Origin: Curvibacter sp.
Lineage (GTDB): Bacteria > Pseudomonadota > Gammaproteobacteria > Burkholderiales > Burkholderiaceae_C
Length of the DNA: 11,418 bases
NCBI GenBank assembly: GCA_003500955.1
Contig: DNQP01000166.1
Location: 10,666-22,083, forward strand
Direction: 5' to 3'
The notes below the pieces were generated by a model. The model saw nothing but the letters and a program-made list of their open reading frames with translations. It did not search any database and was not told where the DNA came from. The position numbers and the translations under genes are program-made. Positions within the stretch are counted from its first letter, which is position 1, and every line of letters starts with the position of its first letter. Shown here piece after piece: positions 1 through 6,682 of the stretch.

Positions 1-52
1 TGGCGGGCGCTGCCAGCAGGGCAGCCAACATCAGGGGAGCAAACAACTTCAT
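1..52 (-). CDS. Exported protein, N-terminal fragment (possibly a c-type cytochrome)
   Basis: Only the first 17 codons lie in the window. Reading leftward from an ATG at 52-50 the peptide is MKLFAPLMLAALLAAPA, a basic start followed by a hydrophobic Ala/Leu-rich core, which looks like a Sec signal peptide. The product is therefore probably periplasmic or secreted. It is divergent from engB. In many Burkholderiales a cytochrome c4-type gene lies beside engB, which makes that identity plausible, but no haem motif is visible here. No strong SD precedes the start. The function cannot be settled from this fragment. Confidence 0.55.
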   Translation of the reverse strand, partial: MKLFAPLMLAALLAAPA

Positions 53-67
53 GGTCTGGTGATCTGG

Positions 68-95
68 TTGGAGCAAAACTGCCCGATTCTACAAT
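68..95 (+). promoter_or_regulatory. Candidate sigma70 promoter of engB
   Basis: TTGGAG at 68-73 and TACAAT at 90-95 are separated by 16 bases, close to the sigma70 consensus. Transcription would start near 102. That places the in-frame ATG at 94 upstream of the transcript and supports ATG 124 as the engB start. On the opposite strand TAGAAT (91-86) overlaps this -10 and could serve the leftward gene, although no good -35 accompanies it. Confidence 0.5.
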
Positions 96-123
96 GCAGG
101 GCCGGGCACTCTTCCATTCCCCC

Positions 124-852
124 ATGACCCCCCCCTCCAAAACCGCCCGTCCGCCCTATCCGGGCCAGCAAGCCAAGACCGCCAAACCCGAGGCCGTCCG
201 CGCCCTGGGCTGGCTGCACACCGCCCGTTTCCTGACCACAGCGCCCGAACTGCACTTCCTGCCCGCGCTGGACCTGCCGGAAATCGCTTTCGTCGGCCGC
301 TCCAATGCCGGCAAGTCCACCTGCATCAACACCCTGACGCAGCAGAACCAGCTGGCCTTTGCTTCCAAGAAACCGGGGCGTACCCAGCACATCAACCTCT
401 TCGCGCTGGGCAAGCAGGGCGTGACCGACGCCGTGCTGGCCGACCTGCCGGGCTACGGCTACGCCGCCGTGCCCAAGCAGGACAAGCTGCGCTGGCAGCA
501 GGTCATGGCCAATTACCTGGTCACGCGCGAGAACCTTAAGGCCATCGTGCTGCTGTGCGACCCGCGCCACGGCCTGACCGAGCTTGACGAGGTGCTGCTG
601 GAGGTGATCCGCCCGCGCGTCGAGGAAGGCCTGAAGTTCCTGGTCATCCTGACCAAGGCCGACAAGCTCACCCGCAGCGAAGCCGCCAAGGCCCTGGCCA
701 TCATGAAGCTCAACGCCGGCGGCGGCGAGGTGCGCCTGTTCTCGGCCACCAAGCGCACCGGCATCGAGGACGTGGCCTGTCTGCTGTGGGACTGGACGCA
801 CGAGGCGCCGGCCTCAGAATCTCCGCAGGACGCCCCTGCGGAGACCCCATGA
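124..852 (+). CDS. engB: Ribosome biogenesis GTP-binding protein EngB/YihA/YsxC
   Basis: This is a 242-residue GTPase of the TrmE-Era-EngA-EngB-Septin class; the family acts in large ribosomal subunit assembly in the cytoplasm. All G motifs are visible: G1 GRSNAGKS at residues 58-65, G2 Thr in PGRTQ at 84-88, G3 DLPG at 107-110 followed by YGYA, G4 TKAD at 177-180, and G5 SAT at 207-209. It is somewhat longer than E. coli YihA (about 210 residues) because of a basic N-terminal extension and an acidic, Ala/Pro-rich C-terminal tail. ATG 124 is preferred over the in-frame ATG at 94, because a TACAAT -10 element covers 94 and transcription should start after it. No clear SD precedes 124. The stop overlaps the next gene as ATGA, indicating translational coupling. 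Confidence 0.95.
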   Translation: MTPPSKTARPPYPGQQAKTAKPEAVRALGWLHTARFLTTAPELHFLPALDLPEIAFVGRSNAGKSTCINTLTQQNQLAFASKKPGRTQHINLFALGKQGVTDAVLADLPGYGYAAVPKQDKLRWQQVMANYLVTRENLKAIVLLCDPRHGLTELDEVLLEVIRPRVEEGLKFLVILTKADKLTRSEAAKALAIMKLNAGGGEVRLFSATKRTGIEDVACLLWDWTHEAPASESPQDAPAETP

Positions 853-1757
853 TCGAGACCTGGCAAGAAGAACTTCCCAACGGCATCACCTTGAGCTGCC
901 GCGCGGCCGGCCTGCGCGGCCGGCCCGTGCTGCTCTTCCTGCACGGTTTTCCGGAGGCCGCCTTTGTCTGGGACGAACTGCTGGCTTATTTCGCGCGATC
1001 TGAAAACGGCGGCTACCGCTGTGTGGCCCCCAACCTGCGCGGCTACGAACAGTCCAGCGCCCCGCGCGAAGCGGCCGCCTACCGGGCCAAGCATCTGGTC
1101 CAGGACCTCGTGGCTCTGATCGCCATCGAATCTCCGAACCAGCCCCTGGCCTGCCTGGTCGCGCACGACTGGGGCGGCGCCGTGGCCTGGAACCTGGCCA
1201 ACCAGCATCCTCAGCTGATGCAGCGCCTGGCCATCATCAATTCACCGCATCCGGGCACTTTCCTGCGCGAACTGAAAAACAGCCCGAAACAACAGGCCGC
1301 CAGTGCCTACATGAACTTCCTGATCCGGCCCGATGCCGAGCAGCTGCTGGCCGAGGACGATTACCGTCGTCTCTGGGACTTTTTCCTGAACATGGGTGCG
1401 GGACCGGGTGCCTACGGCTGGCTGACCGAGGACGTGAAGGCCCGCTACCGCGCCGTCTGGGACCGGGGGCTGACCGGTGGCCTCAACTACTACCGTGCCT
1501 CACCGCTGCGCCCGCCGCGGCCGGACGATGCGGCGGCCAGCCAGATCGAGCTGCCGCGGGAGATGTTGACCATCACGGTACCCACCCTGGTGCTCTGGGG
1601 TCTGGGCGACACGGCCCTGCCGCCCGAGCTGATCGAGGGCCTGGAGGACTACATCCCCCAGCTCACACTGGAGCGCGTGCCCGAGGCCACGCACTGGATC
1701 GTGCACGAGCAGCCGCAGCGCGTCATCGCCTCGCTGCAGATGTTTCTGGCTCAGTAG
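849..1757 (+). CDS. Alpha/beta hydrolase, epoxide hydrolase/haloalkane dehalogenase-like
   Basis: This 302-residue protein has an alpha/beta-hydrolase fold. HGFPE at 32-36 is the oxyanion-hole motif. HDWGG at 106-110 puts an Asp (D107) at the nucleophile position, as in epoxide hydrolases and haloacid/haloalkane dehalogenases rather than Ser esterases. D254 (GLGDTALPPE) is the probable acid and H282 (THW) the probable base. Cap-region Tyr residues near 154 and 214-215 would suit epoxide-ring activation, but this is uncertain. No signal peptide is seen, so it is likely cytoplasmic. The ATG at 849 lies in the ATGA overlap with the engB stop, and an upstream in-frame extension inside engB is not credible. 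The 3' end overlaps the convergent acyltransferase gene by 7 bases. The substrate cannot be told from sequence. Confidence 0.85.
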   Translation: MIETWQEELPNGITLSCRAAGLRGRPVLLFLHGFPEAAFVWDELLAYFARSENGGYRCVAPNLRGYEQSSAPREAAAYRAKHLVQDLVALIAIESPNQPLACLVAHDWGGAVAWNLANQHPQLMQRLAIINSPHPGTFLRELKNSPKQQAASAYMNFLIRPDAEQLLAEDDYRRLWDFFLNMGAGPGAYGWLTEDVKARYRAVWDRGLTGGLNYYRASPLRPPRPDDAAASQIELPREMLTITVPTLVLWGLGDTALPPELIEGLEDYIPQLTLERVPEATHWIVHEQPQRVIASLQMFLAQ

Positions 1758-2614
1758 ACCGAAGGCTCACCCGGCGGCCGGGTCTTGAAGCGCTTGTGCA
1801 CCCAGTAGTACTGCGAGGGCATGGTATCGATCACGCCTTCGAGCCAGCGGTTCATGTGGGCCGTGTCGGCTTCGACGTCCGCGCTCGGGTAGCCCCTCCA
1901 GGCCGGATGCACCTCAATGTCGTAGCCCGTGGGCGTGATGCGCGCCGTCACCGGCACCACCTTGGCCCGTCCGAGACGGGCGAAGCGCGGCAGCGATGGC
2001 ACGGTGGCGGCAGGCACACCGTAGAAGGGCACGAAGATCGACTCCTCGGGGCCGAAGTTCATGTCCGACAGCAGGTAGAGCAGCGCGCCTTCACGAAGCG
2101 CGGAGACGATGCCCTTGACACCCTGGTCGCGGTAGAACAGCTGCAAATTGCCGAAGCGCCGGCGGCCGTCGTGCAGCCACTGGTCCACGGCCTGGTTGCG
2201 CTGCGGCGTGTAGATGCTGACCATGGGCCGACGGATTTGGTCGTTGATGGCTGTGCCCGCGGCGTCCAGGCCCAGGAAGTGCGGCGCGAAGATCACGGTC
2301 GGCGCGTCGCCCTGCAGTTCCTCGACAGCCCCCACGATGCGCAGACGGCGGCGCAAGCCCTCGACCGGGCCGTTCCAGAGCCAGGAACGGTCGAACCAGG
2401 CCTGGGCAAAGTAGACGAAGCACTCGCGCGCCCAGCGCCGGCGCACGGCCAGGGACTGCTGGGGGAAGCACAAGGCCAGGTTGGCCATGACCACGCGTCG
2501 CCGCGGCACGGCCAGTATGTAAAGCACCCAGCCCACCACGGTACCCAGACCCCGCACCCAGCTCAGAGGCAGGGTGGCGATCAAACGCATGAACGAGACG
2601 CCCGGATGCTGCAT
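1751..2614 (-). CDS. Lipid A biosynthesis (LpxL/HtrB-family) acyltransferase, HX4D type
   Basis: This 287-residue protein belongs to the LpxL/LpxM (HtrB/MsbB) family of inner-membrane enzymes that move acyl chains from acyl-ACP onto lipid A precursors. A hydrophobic N-terminal segment lies around residues 10-36. The catalytic HX4D motif is H112 to D117 (HFLGLD), preceded by TVIFAP. LLSDMN near 181-186 and the C-terminal YYWVHKRFKTRPPGEP are typical family blocks. The start at 2614 is chosen because its ATG overlaps the upstream TGA by one base (TGATG on the minus strand), a coupling arrangement; a second ATG at 2590 is possible. It is the downstream member of a two-gene operon. Its stop overlaps the convergent hydrolase by 7 bases. 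Whether it adds the primary or secondary acyl chain cannot be decided. Confidence 0.88.
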   Translation of the reverse strand: MQHPGVSFMRLIATLPLSWVRGLGTVVGWVLYILAVPRRRVVMANLALCFPQQSLAVRRRWARECFVYFAQAWFDRSWLWNGPVEGLRRRLRIVGAVEELQGDAPTVIFAPHFLGLDAAGTAINDQIRRPMVSIYTPQRNQAVDQWLHDGRRRFGNLQLFYRDQGVKGIVSALREGALLYLLSDMNFGPEESIFVPFYGVPAATVPSLPRFARLGRAKVVPVTARITPTGYDIEVHPAWRGYPSADVEADTAHMNRWLEGVIDTMPSQYYWVHKRFKTRPPGEPSVY

Positions 2615-3444
2615 CAGAGCTTGTCCTCGCGCGGCTGCTTGTAGCGTGCGTAACCCCAGAGGTATTGGCCAGGCTGCGTGACGATCAGGCGCTCCATGGC
2701 CTGGTTGATCACGGTCGCCGCCGCCACCGGGTCGGCGGGAAGTTCAGCGCCGAGCGGCTCGGTATGCACCCGGTAGCCCCGCCCCCACGACAGACGCTCA
2801 CCCCAGACCAGCAACACGGTCGCGCCGGTCTGCTGCGCGAGCCGAGCCGAGAGCGTCATGGTGTAGGCCTCGCGGCCAAAGAAGGGTGCCCAGACCCCCA
2901 GGCCCTGGGGTGGCACCTGATCGGGCAACAGGCCCACCGACTGGCCGGCACGCAAGGCCTTGATCATCTGCTTGACGCCGGCCATCGTCGTGGGCGCGGT
3001 CTGCAGGCGGGGCCGTTGGCGTGCCGTGGCCACGAGTTCACGCAGCAAGGGCTGACGCGAAGGGCGGTAGAGCACGGTGATGGGCTGGGTGTGGCCAAAG
3101 CGCTCCGCATAGTCCTGGGCCGTGACCTCGAAGCTGCCCATGTGCGGCGTCAGGAAGATGACGCCGCGCCCGGCCGCCAGGGCCTGCAGCACATGCTCGC
3201 CGCCGGTCCATTCCACAGGAACAGGCCGACCGAACCACAGGCGCGGCAGCTCCGCCACCAACTGGCCCGCCTGGCCCACCGCGCCGCGGCACTGTGGCCA
3301 ACTCAAACCGGCCTGCTGACAGTTGGCCTGGAAGCGTCGCCGGTAAGTCGGCGACAAGGCAAACACCAGCCAGCCCAGAGCCCAGCCCAGGCCATGCATG
3401 AACCACAGGGGCAGCCAGGACAGGGCGCGGAAAAGGATGATCAT
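2614..3444 (-). CDS. LpxL/LpxM-family lysophospholipid or lipid A acyltransferase, HX4E type
   Basis: This 276-residue protein is of the same superfamily as its downstream neighbour but clearly divergent from it. A hydrophobic N-terminal anchor spans about residues 9-30. The catalytic dyad is H101 to E106 (HMGSFE), the HX4E form also found in E. coli LpxL, preceded by GVIFLTP. LLPDQVP at 172-178 and QYLWGYARYKQP near 260-271 are conserved family blocks. The start ATG (3444-3442) is followed by MIILFRALSWLP, a usual family N-terminus. No convincing SD precedes it, so a short or weak leader is likely. It is the first gene of the leftward operon and is divergent from metK across 169 bases. Acyl-chain specificity is unknown. 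Confidence 0.87.
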   Translation of the reverse strand: MIILFRALSWLPLWFMHGLGWALGWLVFALSPTYRRRFQANCQQAGLSWPQCRGAVGQAGQLVAELPRLWFGRPVPVEWTGGEHVLQALAAGRGVIFLTPHMGSFEVTAQDYAERFGHTQPITVLYRPSRQPLLRELVATARQRPRLQTAPTTMAGVKQMIKALRAGQSVGLLPDQVPPQGLGVWAPFFGREAYTMTLSARLAQQTGATVLLVWGERLSWGRGYRVHTEPLGAELPADPVAAATVINQAMERLIVTQPGQYLWGYARYKQPREDKL

Positions 3445-3613
3445 TCGGCTAAAATGCGCGGGTCGCTGAGTTATGGAACTACTTGCAGGGCGACAGGCAC
3501 AGGCCGCCCCCGAAAGGGGTGAATTGTGCCGTCATTCGTGACACCTCTGCTAAAGCGTTCGCCGAAGCTCCCAGCCAGGCAACGCGCCTGATACCAATTT
3601 TGGAGTTTATTCA
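3445..3613 (+). promoter_or_regulatory. Divergent intergenic region with probable structured metK leader RNA
   Basis: This gap contains no gene. A -10-like TAAAAT at 3450-3455 has no good -35; if used, it gives a leader of about 150 nt starting near 3461. The leader can form several helices. GTCGC 3462-3466 pairs with GCGAC 3490-3494, enclosing AGTT/AACT at 3469-3480. GAC(A)GGCACA 3492-3501 pairs with TGTGCCGTC 3525-3533, enclosing CCCC-GAAA-GGGG at 3508-3519. CAGGC 3576-3580 pairs with GCCTG 3586-3590. The SD GGAG at 3602-3605 is 8 bases from ATG, and AGCTCC at 3566-3571 can pair with GGAGTT at 3602-3607. By eye this is not SAM-I, SAM-II, SAM/SAH or SAH riboswitch sequence. Leader status is inference. 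Confidence 0.4.
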
Positions 3614-4795
3614 ATGGCGAACGATTACCTCTTCACTTCCGAATCCGTGTCCGAAGGCCATCCCGACAAGGTGGCGGACCAGATTTCCGACGCGATCCTC
3701 GACGCGATCTTCAAGCAGGACCCGCGCAGCCGCGTGGCCGCCGAGACCCTGACCAACACCGGTCTGGTCGTGCTGGCCGGCGAGATCACCACCAACGCGC
3801 ATGTGGACTACATCCAGGTCGCGCGCGACACCATCAAGCGCATCGGCTACGACAACACCGAATACGGCATCGACTACAAGGGTTGCGCCGTGCTCGTGGC
3901 CTATGACAAGCAGTCCAACGACATCGCCCAGGGCGTGGACCACGCCAGCGACGACCACCTGAATATCGGCGCTGGCGACCAGGGCCTGATGTTCGGTTAC
4001 GCCTGCGACGAAACGCCGGCCCTGATGCCCGCGCCCATCCACTATGCCCACCGTCTGGTCGAGCGCCAGGCCCAGCTGCGCCGCGACGGCCGCCTGCCCT
4101 TTCTGCGCCCCGACGCCAAGAGCCAGGTGACCATGCGCTATGTGGACGGCAAGCCGCACAGCATCGACACCGTGGTGCTGTCCACCCAGCACAGCCCCGA
4201 CCAGAGCGAGACCGCCACCAAGCTCAAGCCCAGCTTCTACGAGGCCGTGATCGAGGAGATCATCAAGCCCGTGCTGCCCAAGGAATGGCTCAAGGACACC
4301 AAGTACCTGGTCAACCCCACCGGCCGCTTCGTCGTCGGCGGCCCCCAGGGTGACTGCGGCCTGACCGGGCGCAAGATCATCGTCGACACCTATGGCGGCG
4401 CCTGCCCGCACGGCGGCGGCGCCTTCTCTGGCAAGGACCCGTCCAAGGTGGACCGCTCGGCCGCCTACGCCACGCGCTACGTCGCCAAGAACATCGTGGC
4501 CGCCGGCCTGGCCAAGAAGTGCCAGATCCAGGTGGCCTATGCCATCGGCGTGGCGCGTCCCATGAACATCACGGTCAACACCCACGGCACCGGCGTGATC
4601 GCCGACGACAAGATCGCCGCCCTGGTGGCCGAGCACTTTGACCTGCGTCCCAAGGGCATCATCCAGATGCTGGATCTGCTGCGCCCGATCTACGAGAAAA
4701 CCGCCGCCTACGGCCACTTCGGCCGCGAAGAACCCGAATTCACTTGGGAAAAGACAGACAAAGCTGCTGCGCTGCGCGCAGCAGCCGGCCTGTAA
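3614..4795 (+). CDS. metK: S-adenosylmethionine synthetase
   Basis: MetK makes S-adenosylmethionine from methionine and ATP in the cytoplasm, supplying methylation, polyamine and other pathways. The 393-residue product is slightly longer than E. coli MetK (384). Family signatures are intact: N-terminal [13 protein letters not shown] at residues 7-19, with His16 and Asp18 at the ATP/metal site; [12 protein letters not shown] at 119-130; and the phosphate-binding loop [14 protein letters not shown] at 267-280. The start is fixed by an SD GGAG at 3602-3605, 8 bases upstream, and by the usual [12 protein letters not shown]-terminus. The Ala-rich C-terminal tail ([10 protein letters not shown]) is encoded by a perfect 9-base inverted repeat, the first of a chain of hairpins running past the stop. 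Confidence 0.98.
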   Translation: MANDYLFTSESVSEGHPDKVADQISDAILDAIFKQDPRSRVAAETLTNTGLVVLAGEITTNAHVDYIQVARDTIKRIGYDNTEYGIDYKGCAVLVAYDKQSNDIAQGVDHASDDHLNIGAGDQGLMFGYACDETPALMPAPIHYAHRLVERQAQLRRDGRLPFLRPDAKSQVTMRYVDGKPHSIDTVVLSTQHSPDQSETATKLKPSFYEAVIEEIIKPVLPKEWLKDTKYLVNPTGRFVVGGPQGDCGLTGRKIIVDTYGGACPHGGGAFSGKDPSKVDRSAAYATRYVAKNIVAAGLAKKCQIQVAYAIGVARPMNITVNTHGTGVIADDKIAALVAEHFDLRPKGIIQMLDLLRPIYEKTAAYGHFGREEPEFTWEKTDKAAALRAAAGL

Positions 4796-4880
4796 GGCCG
4801 AAGCGCGCATGGCGCGCGATTTGCCTGTCTTTCGGCGCAGGCTCATATCGGCAAAGCCGATGTGAAGGGCCGTCAGGCCC
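4763..4880 (+). repeat. Chain of five inverted repeats at and after the metK stop
   Basis: Five short dyads follow one another with little gap: 4763-4771/4777-4785 (9 bp, 5-base loop, inside the metK end); 4786-4790/4796-4800 (5 bp, loop carries the TAA stop); 4803-4808/4812-4817 (GCGCGC, 3-base loop); 4844-4852/4856-4864 (9 bp with one G-U, loop AAA); and 4867-4871/4876-4880 (5 bp, loop GTCA). An alternative outer helix, GCCGAA 4797-4802 with TTCGGC 4831-4836, would enclose the third dyad and compete with the second. No T-run follows any stem, so they do not form a standard intrinsic terminator. They could protect or process the transcript or act as a REP-like element. The rest of the 127-base gap holds only the SD of the next gene. 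Confidence 0.6.
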
Positions 4881-4922
4881 GTGCCGTAGCCAAAAGACCG
4901 TCAGAAAGAAGAGGAAGCCCGC

Positions 4923-6152
4923 ATGAAACTGCAGACACAACGCTGGATCGACCGCTGGGTCGGGCAGGCGCTGTGCGCTGCCGTTTCGGTGTGGGCGCGC
5001 CTGCTGGGCACACGCGCCCCTCAAGTCGATCGAAGCAAGACGCCGCGCCACATCCTCGTGATCCTGCTGTCCGAGATGGGCAGCATCGTGCTGGCCGGCC
5101 CCATGTTCAAGGCCCTGCGCGAGCGCTATCCCGATGCCACGCTGCACGTGCTGCAGCTCAGGAAGAACCAGGAAGTCGCGCGCATGCTGCGCCTGACGGA
5201 AGACGCCAACTTCCACGGCCTCGACGACAGCTCCCCTTTCAGGCTGGCCCGCGACATCTGGCGCGTCTGCGTAGCCATGCGCCGCCTGCCGCTGGACGCG
5301 GTGATCGACTGCGAACTGTTCTCACGCGTCAGCAGCCTGCTTGCCTATCTGACGGGCGCACCGCGCCGCGCCGGCTTCACCCCGCACACGCAGGAAGGCC
5401 TGTACCGCGGCAGCTACATCAACTGCGCGATTCCCTACAACCCCTACCAGCACATCAGCAAGCAGTTCCTCTCCCTCGTGGATGCACTGGAGAGTGACGG
5501 CGGCCCGCGCCACAAGGCGGCCCCGATCCGCGAGCTGCCCGCTGAAACCGGACTCTCGGTACCCTTCACCCCTGAGGAGCTGCGTGCCTACCGCGAACAG
5601 GTGCTGCGTGACCATCCGGTGCTGGCCGGTCGCAAGCTCGCCCTGATGTACCCCGGCGGCGGCATCCTGCCCGAACGCGCCTGGCCGGCCGCGCACTATG
5701 CCCGCGTGGCCAAGGGCCTTGTGGAGGCCGGCCATGCCGTGGCCTTCATCGGCCTCAAGGAGGACCTGGCCCTGGCCGACGAGATCCGCGCCCAGGTCGG
5801 CAGCGAGCACTGCGTGGCCCTGACCGGCTACACCCGTAGCCTGCGCGAGCTGCTCATGCTCTTCCACGCCAGCGACCTGCTGCTGACCAACGACGGTGGC
5901 CCGGGCCACTTCGCCAGCCTCACGCCCATCCGCGTGCTGATGTTCTTCGGCCCCGAGACCGGCCGCCTCTACGGCCCCCTGCCTGGCATCGGCCCCAGGG
6001 CCACGGTCTACGAGTCGGGCATCGCCTGCTCGCCCTGTCTCTCGGCCTACAACCACCGCCTGACCTTCTGCGACGGCGACAACCAGTGCCTGAAGCGCAT
6101 CGCCCCCGACCCGGTGCTGGCCGACGCGCTGACCGCCCTCGCCGCTGCATGA
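4923..6152 (+). CDS. Glycosyltransferase family 9 (heptosyltransferase-like) protein
   Basis: This 409-residue GT-B protein belongs to the ADP-heptosyltransferase (WaaC/WaaF, GT9) family, cytoplasmic enzymes of LPS core assembly. Residues 1-40 form an N-terminal extension before the first Rossmann strand (HILVILL at 43-49). The donor domain has YPGGG at 243-247, TNDGGPGHF at 322-330 and FFGPETGRLYGP at 341-352. Four C-terminal cysteines (C369, C372, C383, C389) recall the Cys cluster of WaaF-like proteins, with different spacing. The acceptor-side motif reads LSEMGSIVLAGP, with Ser54 where WaaC has the proposed catalytic Asp13 (SSMGDVL). The start is supported by GAGGA at 4911-4915, 7 bases upstream. 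The stop overlaps the gtrA-like start (ATGA). The true donor and acceptor are unknown. Confidence 0.85.
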   Translation: MKLQTQRWIDRWVGQALCAAVSVWARLLGTRAPQVDRSKTPRHILVILLSEMGSIVLAGPMFKALRERYPDATLHVLQLRKNQEVARMLRLTEDANFHGLDDSSPFRLARDIWRVCVAMRRLPLDAVIDCELFSRVSSLLAYLTGAPRRAGFTPHTQEGLYRGSYINCAIPYNPYQHISKQFLSLVDALESDGGPRHKAAPIRELPAETGLSVPFTPEELRAYREQVLRDHPVLAGRKLALMYPGGGILPERAWPAAHYARVAKGLVEAGHAVAFIGLKEDLALADEIRAQVGSEHCVALTGYTRSLRELLMLFHASDLLLTNDGGPGHFASLTPIRVLMFFGPETGRLYGPLPGIGPRATVYESGIACSPCLSAYNHRLTFCDGDNQCLKRIAPDPVLADALTALAAA

Positions 6153-6643
6153 CCTCCCCCACACTCCGTGACCGCCTCTGGCAGCTGGTCGACTGGCTGC
6201 ACGGCTTTCGCTACGTGCGCTTCGGCCTGGTGGGCGCGAGCGGCACAGTGGTCAACCTCACGGTGCTCTACCTGGCGCACGAGTACCTGTTCCGCGCCAT
6301 CGAACCCGTGGGCAGCAAACCCTATTTCTCGCTGGCCCTGGCCATCGCCGTGGCCACGGTCAACAACTTCACCTGGAACCGGCTCTGGACCTGGTCGGAC
6401 CGCCAGCACGCCACGGCCGTCGAGGAAGGGGAGCGTTTGCGCAAGCGCAGCCTGCTGGCCCAGCTGGGCCAGTACGCGACCGCGTCCTGGCTGGGCATCC
6501 TGCTGCAGTACGCGCTGACGCTGTGGCTCACCCATCTGGGCCTGCACTACCTCGTGGCCAACGTCACGGCCATCGTGATCGCCAGCGTGAGCAACTTCAT
6601 CGCCAACGATCGCTGGACTTTCCGCCACAAGCGGCAGCCATAA
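6149..6643 (+). CDS. GtrA-like small membrane protein
   Basis: This 164-residue protein has the GtrA family pattern: RYVRFGLVGASGTVVNL at 21-37, NNFTWNRLWTW at 72-82, and SNFIANDRWTFRH at 148-160. Four hydrophobic segments lie at about 24-44, 60-76, 109-129 and 134-152. GtrA proteins are thought to help move polyprenyl-phosphate-linked sugars across the inner membrane for periplasmic glycosyltransferases, which fits a partner role for the GT-C enzyme next door. The ATG at 6149 overlaps the upstream TGA as ATGA, so this start is favoured over an extension inside the GT9 gene. A 39-base gap separates it from the next gene. Family assignment is firm; the carried sugar is unknown. Confidence 0.88.
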   Translation: MTSPTLRDRLWQLVDWLHGFRYVRFGLVGASGTVVNLTVLYLAHEYLFRAIEPVGSKPYFSLALAIAVATVNNFTWNRLWTWSDRQHATAVEEGERLRKRSLLAQLGQYATASWLGILLQYALTLWLTHLGLHYLVANVTAIVIASVSNFIANDRWTFRHKRQP

Positions 6644-6682
6644 TCGCGTCCAGGTTCCCACTCACCGGGACCGACGACGCGC

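Noticed and set aside
94..123. Longer engB start at ATG 94
   Set aside because: A TACAAT -10 element at 90-95 overlaps it, and the added residues do not resemble family sequence.
1796..3522. Plus-strand frames opposite the two acyltransferases
   Set aside because: The minus-strand genes carry conserved HX4D/E and other family blocks; the plus frames show only skewed composition.
3445..3613. Known SAM or SAH riboswitch, or 6S RNA
   Set aside because: The diagnostic conserved stretches of SAM-I, SAM-II, SAM/SAH and SAH RNAs are not seen, and the 6S pattern and gene context do not fit; a covariance-model search would be decisive.
3611..4846. 411-codon minus-strand frame opposite metK
   Set aside because: metK is unmistakable on the plus strand; the antisense product is low-complexity Gly/Val/His-rich.
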